Source: Usnea hakonensis
Lineage: Eukaryota > Ascomycota > Lecanoromycetes > Lecanorales > Parmeliaceae
Length of the DNA stretch: 26,264 nt
Assembly (NCBI GenBank): GCA_013423325.1
Contig: BLJB01000272.1
Span: 1 to 26,264, forward strand
Reading direction: 5' to 3'
In this document: positions 11,597 through 21,603 of the stretch, piece after piece
Layout: every line of letters starts with the position of its first letter
How positions within the stretch are numbered: the stretch's first letter is position 1
The notes under the pieces: generated by a model
Databases searched by the model: none
What the model was told of the DNA's origin: nothing
Seen by the model: only the letters and a program-made list of their open reading frames with translations
Program-made: the position numbers and the translations under genes

Positions 11597-13584
11597 TTAT
11601 ATTATGACAAAATCTTCAGATTTCGCCATATCAAGTCCCTCTATGGCCTCGCCAAACATTATTCCATAAACATAGCATTCACCAACTAAATCCCAACCTC
11701 CGCCCTTAGACTCCCTAATAATGAAAGGTACACGCGCACCAAAAAAGAGAACAACTTCATCATTGGGTAAGGTTCCCTTCGGTGCGAGCCCCATGAAGCC
11801 AGTCCATGAGATAAAAATACCCGCGCATACGCTATTCCGTCACTTACCATCCCTAAATTGAACGCCTCGTCAAGCTTTGCGTCTAATTGGTCTTGAGTAC
11901 AGCGTTCAAATTGATCCGACGTTTCCGTGGAGTTGGCCTTACCCTCGTAGGCCCGAATATGCTCCCAGAATGTGCCAAAGCGCCGCTCTGGGGCGGGACC
12001 GTGATCTCCAGGAACCATTGGGTTGACAGAACCCGGGTAGGCCTCAAGATAGGTCTGATTGGTCGTGGGATATAGATCAGGAAAAGCGCTCATAATAGGT
12101 GCGTGCCTCTGCTTGTTCGGCGTAAGGTAAGCGCTAAACGAATCCACAGCTTTTATAGTCAAGATGCGGACTCCTCGAATAGTTAGAAGAGCTCTACGGT
12201 CATCATTGACGACAAAGTCAAGACAGGAAATTACTGGCGCTTAAAGGTTGCCAGTAGTTTGAAATTCATCGTTGCTGTCTACTAGTAGGTGCATTGAAAA
12301 TGGCATGGTCCAGTTCGGTACCCAAGAGGGGAGTTCGAAACTTTCACTAGTCTTTTGAACGTAGCTGAGACATCGCAGCTTGGGAGATTCGTCTGCTCCC
12401 AGTAAGTTCCGTGCGGTACTTGTAAAGAGCTGGCGAACAGTCAGAGAGTAGTTAGGCTTTGGAAGACTTTCGTCGATCAATGCCACAGCGAGAAGCGCAT
12501 AGACCTTGTCTCGAGGGTCGGTAGCCTCTAGAGAACGAAATTCACATAATAAGCGTTCGAAATTTGGATAACTAATAGCGGGGGCTTGGAAATCGGTTTC
12601 TTGTCTACCTCGCAGTCTAAGAATAGCTTCGCGCCTATGACCCATCGAACTTATATGTCCAATAATGAAGGATGCGTCGAGCGGCGTTCCTCGTGTCCCT
12701 GTATGAATATTCAGGGCATGGATGGTGTTACAAGCAGTGTGGAGGATATCCCAGTCAATCGCGTGAGTCCCACAGATAACAGTGGCTCTATAAGCCATAG
12801 CTATCTCTTGATAGACCCATACTCGCCGGAACTAGGGTCGGTCATAGAGTAGTCGCTTTAAAGAACGCCAGTGATTATGCGGTATATATATCCTATCATT
12901 GTGATTTGATAGCCATAGACGGAAGCCGATACTGGCGTCAAGTTCGCTAAGGGTAAGCTCGTCAAAAGACACGTCTCTAAGCCGAACTAATGATTCGAGA
13001 CAGCTGATGGCACTAGTAGTACTATCATCCTTATAACCGAGCCATACCAAGACGTTTTCTACTCCTGCGTAGATCTTCGCCATCAAACAAACTTGTTCGC
13101 TCTTCTCTTGAGAGTCTTCCTGATTAATACATATTGAATCGATCTAGAGTGTCCGGTAATCATCTACAACTCGTAGCTGCAGTAGTGCCTCTTTGAGATT
13201 TGGGGTAACTTTGACATAATGGGTTGCTTCATATCGATATATATGCACTCGGGTAGTGGCACCGGCAGATACTGGAACTATCGCCGTGTCGCTGTCATTG
13301 CACGGGATCGCAGGTGGTGGAATTATCGCCGTGACCCTAGTATTGCACGAGAACGCAGATAGTGGAATTATCGCCGTAATGCTGTAATTGCACCCGATTC
13401 TTTCAGATAGATATTTTTGCCCCCAAGCATATAATAGTGCTTCGTAAGAAAGTATTTTCTCCTCGAGCTTGACAATACTTAAAGATAATAGTAACTCATC
13501 CAAGCCTGACCCAGGGGATATCGATACAAGCCTGATCTCTCCTGGGCCTAAGGTAGCATATACAGAATCGCTCAGTTCATCCAT
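11597..13584 (-). pseudogene. HET-domain (heterokaryon incompatibility) protein, broken
   Basis: One minus-strand frame runs from ATG 13582-13584 (MDELSD) to about 11825, then shifts frame and ends at TAA 11597-11599, roughly 660 codons and normal for the family. HET motifs in order: YEALLYAWG (residues about 47-55), VTPNLKEALLQLR, IDSICINQED, MAKIYAGVENVLVWLG, FRRVWVYQEIAMA, DPRDKVYALL, and the C-terminal MGLAPKG and GECYVYGIM segments. HET proteins trigger cell death after fusion of incompatible hyphae. Three in-frame stops interrupt it: TAG 13144-13146 where the family has Trp (L-W-IDSICINQ), TAG 12832-12834 where it has Trp (RP-W-FRRVW), and TAA 12241-12243, probably from CAA. A frameshift near 11815-11826 separates ...AYAR from IFISWTGFMGLAP. 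The first ATG inside the long frame was chosen; the upstream frame start is a TTG. Confidence 0.9.
13269..13399 (-). repeat. 45-bp (15-residue) tandem repeat inside the HET domain
   Basis: Three units start at 13269, 13314 and 13359; the last is slightly short. They translate to variants of CNTRVTAIIPPPAIP. They lie between YAWG and VTPNL, where HET domains normally have only about 20 residues, so the loop is expanded. The unit preserves frame. Confidence 0.85.
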
Positions 13585-13861
13585 CGTAGTTTGCGAGTTA
13601 GTAGTAGGAAACAAAAAAATTCTCTTATTCCAGTAACAAGTCTAGGCAGCAACCTACCTTAAATTCAATGCGCGGGAACATATATCCAATCAATTGTTAC
13701 CGACGGGAAGTACTCGTAAAACAGGCTCCCATTTGCTACCGCCATCCGAGGCTCTCCCGGCGCCCATATCCTAGAAGATCGGGCATGTAGGCCTCGCCAC
13801 AATTGCTTCATTGTTTCTTCTGCGTGAGAGTCGTGTCATTACGACAATAGAGGAACCCAAA
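13585..13861 (-). other. HET upstream region with a short coding-like fragment
   Basis: This 277-bp gap should contain the HET promoter. On the minus strand about 13668-13830 is an open stretch of about 54 codons including GLHARSSRIWAPGEPR and FPSVTIDWIYVP, which has protein-like composition. It ends at TGA about 13668 and is preceded in frame by TGA. I do not recognise it. It could be a relic exon of a lost gene, or chance. Confidence 0.3.
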
Positions 13862-16415
13862 TCAATAGATATCAGTGAAACTCTTGTACGGCGACGCTGT
13901 TTCCCAACTTTGCGGCTTCAAATCGAGATTAACTTCACTCAACCGGGAGCGTTGAGGCTGATAGTCCCAACTGTTATAGTGTAAGATTGGGGCGGGTGGT
14001 GGCGGAGGGTCCGTTTGCCGGAAGGAATACTGCGTATGCTGGTGAAATGGAGCCGTCGTTGCTCTCAACCGGATAGATGATGGATCGCTTTCCCGCGCTA
14101 TAGAGGCTTCCCTCGAGCTAATGCTAGACTCTGAGGCGGCGTCCAAGACCGGGTATTCCTCGCCTAGGTTATTCACTTGAATTTGGTTGTCTTCTGGGTC
14201 GGAACTGTCGGGTGACGAGATTAGCTCGGTATGTTGACTCTCTCTCCATTCTTGTAGTGAGGCCGAGTCTGCTCTAGGTGACACTCCCGTTTGGCTGGCG
14301 GCATCGCCAGGCTGCACGTCCGAATTTGTTCTTTCAGGAATTGTCTTCGGGAGATACTACTCTTCGAAACGGACTTGTCGGATCTGCGATTCTAGTCCGA
14401 CTAGACCGTACCTTCGACATAGGTCCATTGCAATATCGAAGTCCACATAAGTGCCATTATACTTGAAGCCTTCATATTGAACACTATCATAAGCCCCTCT
14501 GTACTCTGTCCTGATCTAAACCATATCGGATTCGTTCCGACCAGCGACCCCCAACATCTGAGAAGAGTTGACTCTCCAGTCCAGCCTTCGAATTATGACA
14601 GGCTCAGGAAGTGCGCGGACTGCGACGAATAACGGATGGACTCCTTTTTCTACTAGATAGTCTAGGTCTTGTAGTCTATCCGTTTCGACGTCATCACCCT
14701 GTAATCTCTGCGCATACTCCAACAGCGGCTGTAGCTGCCGCTCCAACCTAAGATACTTACACAGGGTTTGCCCGTGTTGGAGGTTCACCTAGGAGCCACA
14801 TATCGCTGATCTGACGTCAATCCGTTTTACGTTAACTTTAGTGTGCTTCTTTATTTTCTCGAGAATCATTTTGCGCTCATTCTTATCTTTCTTAGCTAGC
14901 TTTATAATCTGGGTTACGTTCAGAAAGCAGTCTTCTTTCCGCAGGAGCATAGTCTGGTCTTCGACTATCATCTGGACATGTTTGGAGTCAAAACCCGTTA
15001 CCTCGGCGACGGCCCCGGCTACGCTATTGTTGCTACTTGGCATTTGGGTCTAGGCTAGCTCCGGAAAGCTCAGCGATTTCGGCAGACTTTCAAGGACCCC
15101 GCTTAGGGATCCGACGTGGGTTGGGCGTGCCTCTTCTAAAGCAGGCTGTAAACCTAGGAGTCGCTCCTCCAGCTCAGCAAGCCCATATTGTTGACACAAT
15201 CTTATTCCAATAGTAAAGTCCACGTATATACCCTGATGGTTAGAGTTAATGGAGTTTAATACGATGTTAAAGGCCGTACTATGTTCTTTCCTAATTTTAT
15301 CGATCTGTTTTCTATCCCGACCCGCCGCTCGTAGAATATGAGTAGCGTTGATTCTTAAATTTGACCTACGGACAGATACAGGCTGAGGGAGTACGGGAAC
15401 CTAGATAAATTGACAAATTTTCTGGACGAAGTAAGCCTCCTGGAGTCCCATATGTAAATATGGGGCGTTGCTATACCTCTATTAGATAGTCGTAGATTGG
15501 TTCTGCAGTCTCGCCGTCGTCTTCGCACTGAAACTTAGCCCCGCAATCTATTAGCGGCTGCAATTTCTCATCCAGCCCAAGATGCTTGCAGAGGATTCGC
15601 CCATGCTGGAAGTTGATCCAAGAGTGCGAATAAGGGATGCCTGCTGTAGCCGGAAGCACTTCTACCTTGGTTTTCTATTTTATTAGTCCAAGGATGTATT
15701 TGCGCTCGCTGTTATTCTTGTTGGTAAGCGCGATAATCTGGGTTGCATTGAGAAAGCCGTCTTCTTTTCGCATCATTACTGCTTTGTTATCGAATTTTAT
15801 CTGAACACGGCCAGCGCCAAAATCCGTTACCTTGACAAGGACTAGTCAGCACGCGTGATACGTCTGACGGGGTTATCACGGATAGTGTACTTTGGTTTTG
15901 CCCTCGTTCTTGCCGTCCAGGTTCCCTGCCAGCAATGCTCTCACATTGTCGTGAATATTGCGCTTTGACGAAGGCGTCTCGACTTCCCCTGAACTTACTT
16001 CCGCTGCTGGGGGAGACGTCCTTCCTAAAGGAAACCTCGTCCGGTTTTATATGGATTTTCGCGTGACTTGTCTCGTAATACGGGGTACTCTCGGGATATA
16101 CTCCACAGCTTGAGTGAGGCTTGCAACGTCTATTGCCAACGGTGCCTTGCTAGGGTCCAGCTGCGGTATCTGCCGAGGCTGTGCTATAGGGTTGTGTCCC
16201 TTACGGGTGGTGCTGGTGCTACGCTTGTTCTGCTCGGACCCCTACTCATTATTTCGAGAGTTTTGCGGCTTAGAAGGATCTTCACCGGCCTCGAACGAGA
16301 CCGATACTCGTGACCGTTTTGACTATCCTCTTCCCCGAGTATCGTCCGAGGTAGATTAGACTATCTGTTGCCGCCGCCGCTTACTTAGCGTTGACTTAAA
16401 AATATCTCCAGATTA
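13862..16415 (-). pseudogene. Four-domain KilA-N/APSES-like DNA-binding protein, broken
   Basis: A minus-strand gene about 2.5 kb long, readable in one spliced frame. The N-terminus (16415-15891) is basic and Ser-rich (KRRRQQ-like stretch read as SKRRRQQ, then RNIHDNVRALLAGN). Domain 1 (15830-15540) has MMRKEDGFLNATQI and HSWINFQHGRILCKHLGL; domain 2 (15400-15160) has RRSNLRINATHILRAAGR and GIYVDFTIGIRLCQQYGL; domain 3 (15010-14700) has LLRKEDCFLNVTQI; domain 4 (14625-14390) has RRLDWRVNSSQML and GTYVDFDIAMDLCRRYGL. These match the fungal APSES/KilA-N fold (R-x-D-x-x-NATQI ... GTWV ... LC). The C-terminus is disordered with PPPPPAP and ends at TGA 13862-13864. Two introns fit: 15831-15890 (60 nt, CTGAC branch) and 15422-15476 (55 nt, CTTAC branch). 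Interior stops are TAG at 14357, 14516, 14789, 15050, 15401 and 15675, plus TAA/TAG at 16047, 16242, 16323, 16356 and 16413. No start ATG was found. It could instead be two tandem two-domain genes. Confidence 0.75.
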
Positions 16416-16496
16416 AGGATTCCAGATCTATATAGGTCCCTAAGGGTGCTGGTTAACCAATAGTGGAGATAAACGATTGTAAAAGTGAGTTCCCTC

Positions 16497-18120
16497 TTAA
16501 CGATCACGCTTCGACGGAGCCACTTTAGTCATTTCCGATACGCCTCCTATATCGTAAAATCCTAATGAAACACCCCTATCTAATCGAGCATATTGAAGGG
16601 GTTGCGCTATAATGGACTTGCTCCTTGTGACGCCGTCTCGACCAGCCGTCTTCCCTCTAGGCGTTGTACGTCCAATGCCGACAGTTTGGATTTCGTGAAA
16701 TCCTAGACGATACACTTCCCCTAAGCAATCACTTGCTAATCGCCGGTATCGATAATCCATCCTTAGTATCTTGGTTGAGATGAGATCTATCAAAGTGTCC
16801 CCTTCTCCTTCCCCTTCCTCGGCTTTTTGGACAATATCTCGACACCATTGGCTGCCCTTAGGCTTTCGCGTTGGCGTGGGAAGACCGTATCCGAATTGTA
16901 ATACAACCACTCCTAGTGACCATATGTCAACCATAGCTGTGTAATAATGACGTCCCCAAATCTCGGGAGCGGCGTATTCATTTGATCCGCAGAAGGTTTT
17001 TAAGGAAGAATCGTTCTTTGCCAATCCGAAGTCGACGAGCTTAATAACGAAGGGCATTCGAGACCGAACGAGAATGTTTGCCGGCTTGATGTCTCGATGC
17101 GCTAGAGGCGGAGAGTGGGAATGTAGATAGTCGAGAGCCTGAAGTCCTTAAAAAAGAATTTGGAGGGTCTCTTCTTCGGTGATGAAATTTTGGCAGGCTA
17201 AGCTTCCAAGAGGCAGATATTCCATCACCAACAGAGGTTTCTGCTCCTCCGAGAACTTCACGAATTTCACAATATGCTCCTTTTCGAAAAGTCAGACAGG
17301 GACCGATCATTAGGTCAATAATCACACCCACATATAAAAGACTCATCAAGATGTCAACCTCCTTCTTCCAATCACCGTGGTGAAACTTTTTGGCAGCGTG
17401 CACGTCGCCCGTGCTTACATCGACGGCCTTATAGACCGTGCCAAAGCCACCGCGTCCGAGCTCTTCCTCCAACAGATAGATAGGCTCTTGTCTGGGAGAA
17501 TATTGGGTAGTGGGCACCGCGGTCGTCTGCTGGCTTTCCATATCTAGCTGACTGAATGGGGGAAATGCGTTTCGGCGTTCTTCAAAGTAAGCTTCACGTT
17601 GTGCCTCGTACTCAGCCAGACAATATTGGCGATCTTCGGGCCACTTGACCTTGAAGATCAGATCTTCTTTTTCACCCACTGTGATTTTGATATTCTCGTA
17701 TGTGCCGAAGAGGATCCAGGTGAACTGGTTTCGAAGAGAAGGGTCCTCGCCGTTGTAATCGACTTGTGCTTCTTTTCGAGATGTATTCTTGAATATAACC
17801 TCTCCTCGCTCGTTGAATGTGATGCAGAATTGTTGACCGCTGAATCCGGCACCTCGCTCGCCTAAGAAGATATCACAGATTCGTAGATTACTTCCGAATA
17901 CAAAGCCTTTGTCGAGGTCCTTCGGCTTATTATCAAAGGTCAATTGTATTTGAGACTTAGATTGGTATACAGCGGGGGTACTTTCTCGACTTGAGATATC
18001 CGCTACAGACTCAGACGCAGGCAGGCATCGATCTTGATTCTGCGGTCTATTCCAGGCTCTTTCGGCTGTTGGACTGACTGCCTCCAGTATCACGATGAGT
18101 CTCGGGTCTTTTTCGTCCAT
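16497..18120 (-). pseudogene. FHA-domain serine/threonine protein kinase, one nonsense mutation
   Basis: ATG is at 18118-18120 and the stop at 16497-16499. A 52-nt intron (17280-17331, CTGAC branch 11 nt before AG) joins LMSLLY to EHIVKFVKF; the spliced protein is about 523 residues. Residues about 55-155 resemble an FHA phosphothreonine-binding domain (FVFGSNLRICDI, then FSGQQFCITF and FKNTSRKEAQV). The kinase domain starts near 215: glycine loop LGRGGFGTVY (221-230), AAKKF with Lys244, catalytic HRDIKPAN (Asp326), DFGLAK (346-351) and APEIW. These are the full catalytic set. FHA plus kinase recalls the Rad53/Cds1 checkpoint kinases, but here the FHA is degenerate and the family is probably a fungal-expanded one. 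One in-frame TAA at 17148-17150 (QILF-stop-GLQALDYL) fits CAA->TAA. It lies 3' of the KilA-N gene's promoter side and is divergent from the gene at 18654. Confidence 0.9.
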
Positions 18121-18653
18121 CTTAAATTTTCGATGGGAAAGAGTTAGAATGATGAACTGCCCTCAGCGGATGATTATTTACGAGGACAGATTCTTGCGAT
18201 GATAAATCTCTTATCTACCCAGCCTCTTCCCGCCTTTCCTGCTGTAGTGGTAGACGTAGACGGCAACGGCAGGTGCCACGACACCTCAGAACGAACATAG
18301 AGAGTTTGATTAGCTCCTCTAGCGCCCACCATATCGAAGGATTTAACCCTCGAGCCAATCTGAGTCCGTGCAAACAGCCAGAGTTTGATGTGTGACCACA
18401 CGTTATTAAATGACTGGATCAAAGGTCACCACACCATCTTTCAGGCTTGGCTGTAAACGCCCCGCACTTGCATATTATGAGTCATAGGATGTTGCCCGTT
18501 TCAGGATCGCACTCTAGTGCAGAAGACGATTGGCTGAGATGTTACCCGTGCGCCGATCGCTTTGTCAGCAGCTTTACTTTCCACTGCTCCACTGCTTCAC
18601 CGATTCTCATTTTAACATCTCTGAGTACGACAGCGTCCTCTTCTTCATCCGCC
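18121..18653. other. Divergent intergenic region between kinase and coiled-coil gene
   Basis: About 530 bp separate two divergently transcribed start codons (kinase minus at 18120, next gene plus at 18654), so both promoters should lie here. CT-rich stretches precede the plus-strand ATG (18575-18650). I see no TATA box or RNA gene that I can support. Short frames here are not coding-like. Confidence 0.5.
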
Positions 18654-21052
18654 ATGAAGGTTTTCGCAAAAGATTTGTGCAAGCCGGATGTCGTTGCGGC
18701 GATCGCGAGAATCAGGTGAGAAAGATGGGGTTTCTCATCCTGGATAGTCGTACTGATGTCCTTTTTCTTCGTAGGTTCTTTGAAATAGAGGATAGGCCGA
18801 ACGTGACTACAGAGATGTGGGAGAAATTCCGGTAAGAAGTGTGATTTGGGAGACCTGAATCTCTCAGATCTGAGATCGTGAAACTAACACTCCGTTCTAC
18901 TCCCAGAGACATGACCCGTAATGTGCACCTCACCCAACCTGTGAATCCGGAAGACCTTGAAGCGAAACTTCGGTGAGAAGACTTCAAACTCCTAGTCTCC
19001 ATCAGTCCTCTCAAGATGGACGATCCTACTGACGCTTCGGGAAAATTCAGAAACTGCTCCCCCAGATTGAACGAACCTCCAACCCCTCCCCTTGATTGCT
19101 CCCGTAGCTTGAGCCAAACTCCAATCGAAGACGATGAGGAAATCATAGAGCGGTGTAAACTTGAAGCCAAGCGAGCCTACGATACTCTGATACAGATGGG
19201 TGGGAGACCGAGTCGTCCGATCCGACCAACACCGCCCTGGAAGAAAGTCCTTGTCGGTGGAGAGCTTTGTTACCGATACGCTGAACAAGTCGAGACGCTG
19301 TTTTACGATTTCTCTAAACCAGGTTCCAATACTGCTTTGACGGAGGCCGATTTTATTACGAGGCACTGGGTAAAAGAAAAAAAGCGACTTGATGAAGAAC
19401 TACGACGGTGGCAGGATTTTCACGACACTTAGCAATGGAGACGTGAGCATCGGCCGGAATTTGCAAAAGAGGAGGACATGGAACGGCAGCGGTATCCGTA
19501 AGATCCACAGCTCACAGCAAGCCTGAAAAAATTGAAGGACTGGGAGGAATATCAAGGCTATTTTCAAAGGTGGATCGACCGATTGAAGAGGGGAATGGAA
19601 GGGGCCCGACAAGCGGTGGAGGCAATACAGCGGAAAGATCCTAAAGTGGTTGTGAACAAGGGAAAAGTACGTGGGAGGAGCCGCGAGGGCTGGCTGAGAA
19701 CAATAGAAGAACAGCGGGAAAAGCTCGCAGCGGAGGAGAAACGGTTAGAATGGGTCAAGAAGCGGCTTCCGGCGGTTCTTTCGGAATACGCTACGTCATT
19801 GATAGAGTTACCGACGTCTCGTCGTCAGATGGAGGAGAGGAGCGAGCTGGAAGCGAAAAAAGTCTACAACACCCTGATGGATACGGGTAGGAGGCCAAGC
19901 CGTCCGATCCGGCCGGTGCCTGACGTCTATGATACCGAACACACAGATCGACATGTTCACGCTCTTTGCCACTGGGAGGGTGAATGGAGCCAGTTCGAGG
20001 AAGAATTGAGGGAATGGAAGAAATTTCTGGACTATCGGCAGAAGAAAGAAACGGATGGGAAAACGGGGGTGCAGCTGGAAGAACGACAATGTGCAGAGAG
20101 CCCGACCCAGGTGGGCCTCTGTAAGGACTATCGAGCCTATCAACAACTGGAGGTCGAGAACGCTAAGCAGTGGGTGGAATTCTGGCAGCGGCAGGTAGAA
20201 GACTGCCAGGAAACAGAGAATCGTTGCGCGCGACAAGGGAATGGAGCAACAGCCAGACGATATCATTCCATAGGTGAGGACATGAAATCGCATGTAGAGG
20301 ACGCACGAAAGCAAGTCCGGCCTGCAGAAATGCGGTTGGAATGGATAGCACAACAGCTTTCAGGCCTTCTTGCAGAGCGCGCCGGCTCGACAACGGCGAT
20401 GTCAATGTCCGATCATCTCGAGGATCAAGCCAAACTACCGAAAAGAGCATCGAGGTCAGGCCAAACCACGCTCGACGATCTTAAATCTAACCGATCTGAT
20501 AAATCGGACCCGCGAAGTAATCAAAACAACGAGAAAAATCGTCCTTCAGTAAATTCTGTACTTGGTCCAATCCATTCATCAAAAGTATCAAAAGCCTCCG
20601 GAAGGAAAACACTTCGCCCCCGACGACAGTCAAAGATCTTCGCAGACCGTGACGATGCTCAAAACCAAGGCTTTAACACGACGATATCACCCCCTCCGCC
20701 TGCCAATGTTGCTCCGCGCAGAAGCCGCCAGTTATCTATCAACCAAAAGAGGACCGGTGCATTGGAAGCGGATTTAGCTGCTGGACTAGAAAGGAATGCA
20801 CAACCCCAACCTATCGAGGTCATACTGCGCAGAAGCGATCGGATATCGAAACAGAAAGAAAGGAGGAGCACCTCAACTTCTAGTGCGGCGTTGAGCTCAG
20901 TCGTGATCTTGCAAACAGCTCCGTTGCCACGGTCCGAACCTAAAGGTCGCGTTGCAGGCACCAAACCAGACAGGAGCTGGGGGAAACCGCGTGGAATATC
21001 CAAGACGCGGGGAAAGCGTCTTTCACGGAAGAGGGCTAAGATCCACACTTAA
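18654..21052 (+). pseudogene. Four-exon coiled-coil protein with duplicated module and basic C-terminus, two nonsense mutations
   Basis: Exons: 18654-18715, 18775-18831, 18907-18972, 19051-21052. Introns of 59, 75 and 78 nt begin GTGAG, GTAAG and GTGAG, end in AG and carry CTGAT, CTAAC and CTGAC branch motifs; all are phase 2. The spliced frame is 728 codons plus TAA. Exon 4 holds two copies of a charged helical module. Copy 1 starts KLEAKRAYDTLIQMGGRPSR and copy 2 SELEAKKVYNTLMDTGRRPS, both followed by RPIRP, then EELRRWQDF / EELREWKKF, and later KRLEWVKKRLPAVL / MRLEWIAQQLSGLL. The tail (about 20450-21052) is Ser, Arg and Lys rich with LRRSDRISKQKERR and TRGKRLSRKRAK, suggesting nuclear localisation. 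Stops TAG 19430-19432 and TAA 19499-19501 interrupt an otherwise open frame. I do not recognise a named family. Confidence 0.8.
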
Positions 21053-21603
21053 GGATGGGGTCACTTCGAACCGATTTTGGTCTTAGATAAGCAGGGAGAT
21101 ATAGTGTCACGTCATACTATCATCTAGTGTCCTGGTTCAATCCCCGTTCCGAGCAAGCAGACAGACAGCACCACAAAAGCCTATGGGCCTTCTCAACCCC
21201 ACGGCTCCAACCAACGCCCACATCCCTTCCCTCACCTTTCCCTCCTACGTCCAACGAAGGTACTAGGCGAAGATAGAGCCTCTACCAGTGAACGTGAGGG
21301 CTACTCAGGAAAGGCAACACCCCTGCTAGAAATATTCAACTGTCAAATCAGCCTTTGTACCTATCAGATTTGGACCTCGAAGGATAGGTCCGCTTTGAAG
21401 GAGCTAGCGACTAAGGATTTGCACAAACTTTGGTCTGACGCAGACGTACCTATTGAAAGAGATTCTTCTGATAAGGTTGTGGAGCAGCTGTTTCAAGGTC
21501 TGGAGGTGAACGAGGAATAATAGCCAAGTTGCGAAGCTACAACTCTCTTTTTCACATACTTCTCACGCCCTTCCAGCTGCAACGTCGCAAAGTTTTAATA
21601 GAA
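21053..21603 (+). other. Intergenic, with relic open frame 21220-21520
   Basis: From about 21220 to TAA 21518-21520 a plus-strand frame of about 100 codons stays open and reads like protein: TPLLEIFNCQISLCTYQIW, then ELATKDLHKLWSDADV and VVEQLFQGLEVNEE. It lacks a start codon and a recognisable domain. It could be the last exon of a lost gene. Upstream (21060-21180) is a short sequence resembling a tRNA B-box (GGTTCAATCCC), not enough for an RNA gene. CT-rich sequence near 21530-21600 may be the leader of the hydrolase gene. Confidence 0.4.

Noticed and set aside
18530..18835. 101-codon plus-strand frame
   Set aside because: It reads through exon 1 and intron 1 in the wrong frame; the spliced frame from 18654 explains the splice sites.
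19016..19018. ATG as start of a separate gene at 19016
   Set aside because: It falls inside a 78-nt phase-2 intron (18973-19050) with a CTGAC branch; the gene starts at 18654.
19808..20353. 181-codon minus-strand frame opposite the coiled-coil gene
   Set aside because: It is a shadow of the Glu/Arg-rich sense strand; no domain, no intron structure.
21105..21170. tRNA gene or SINE, because of GGTTCAATCCC and tatagtgt-like sequence
   Set aside because: The acceptor ends do not pair, the T-stem has mismatches and the anticodon region is too short. At most a tRNA-derived relic.
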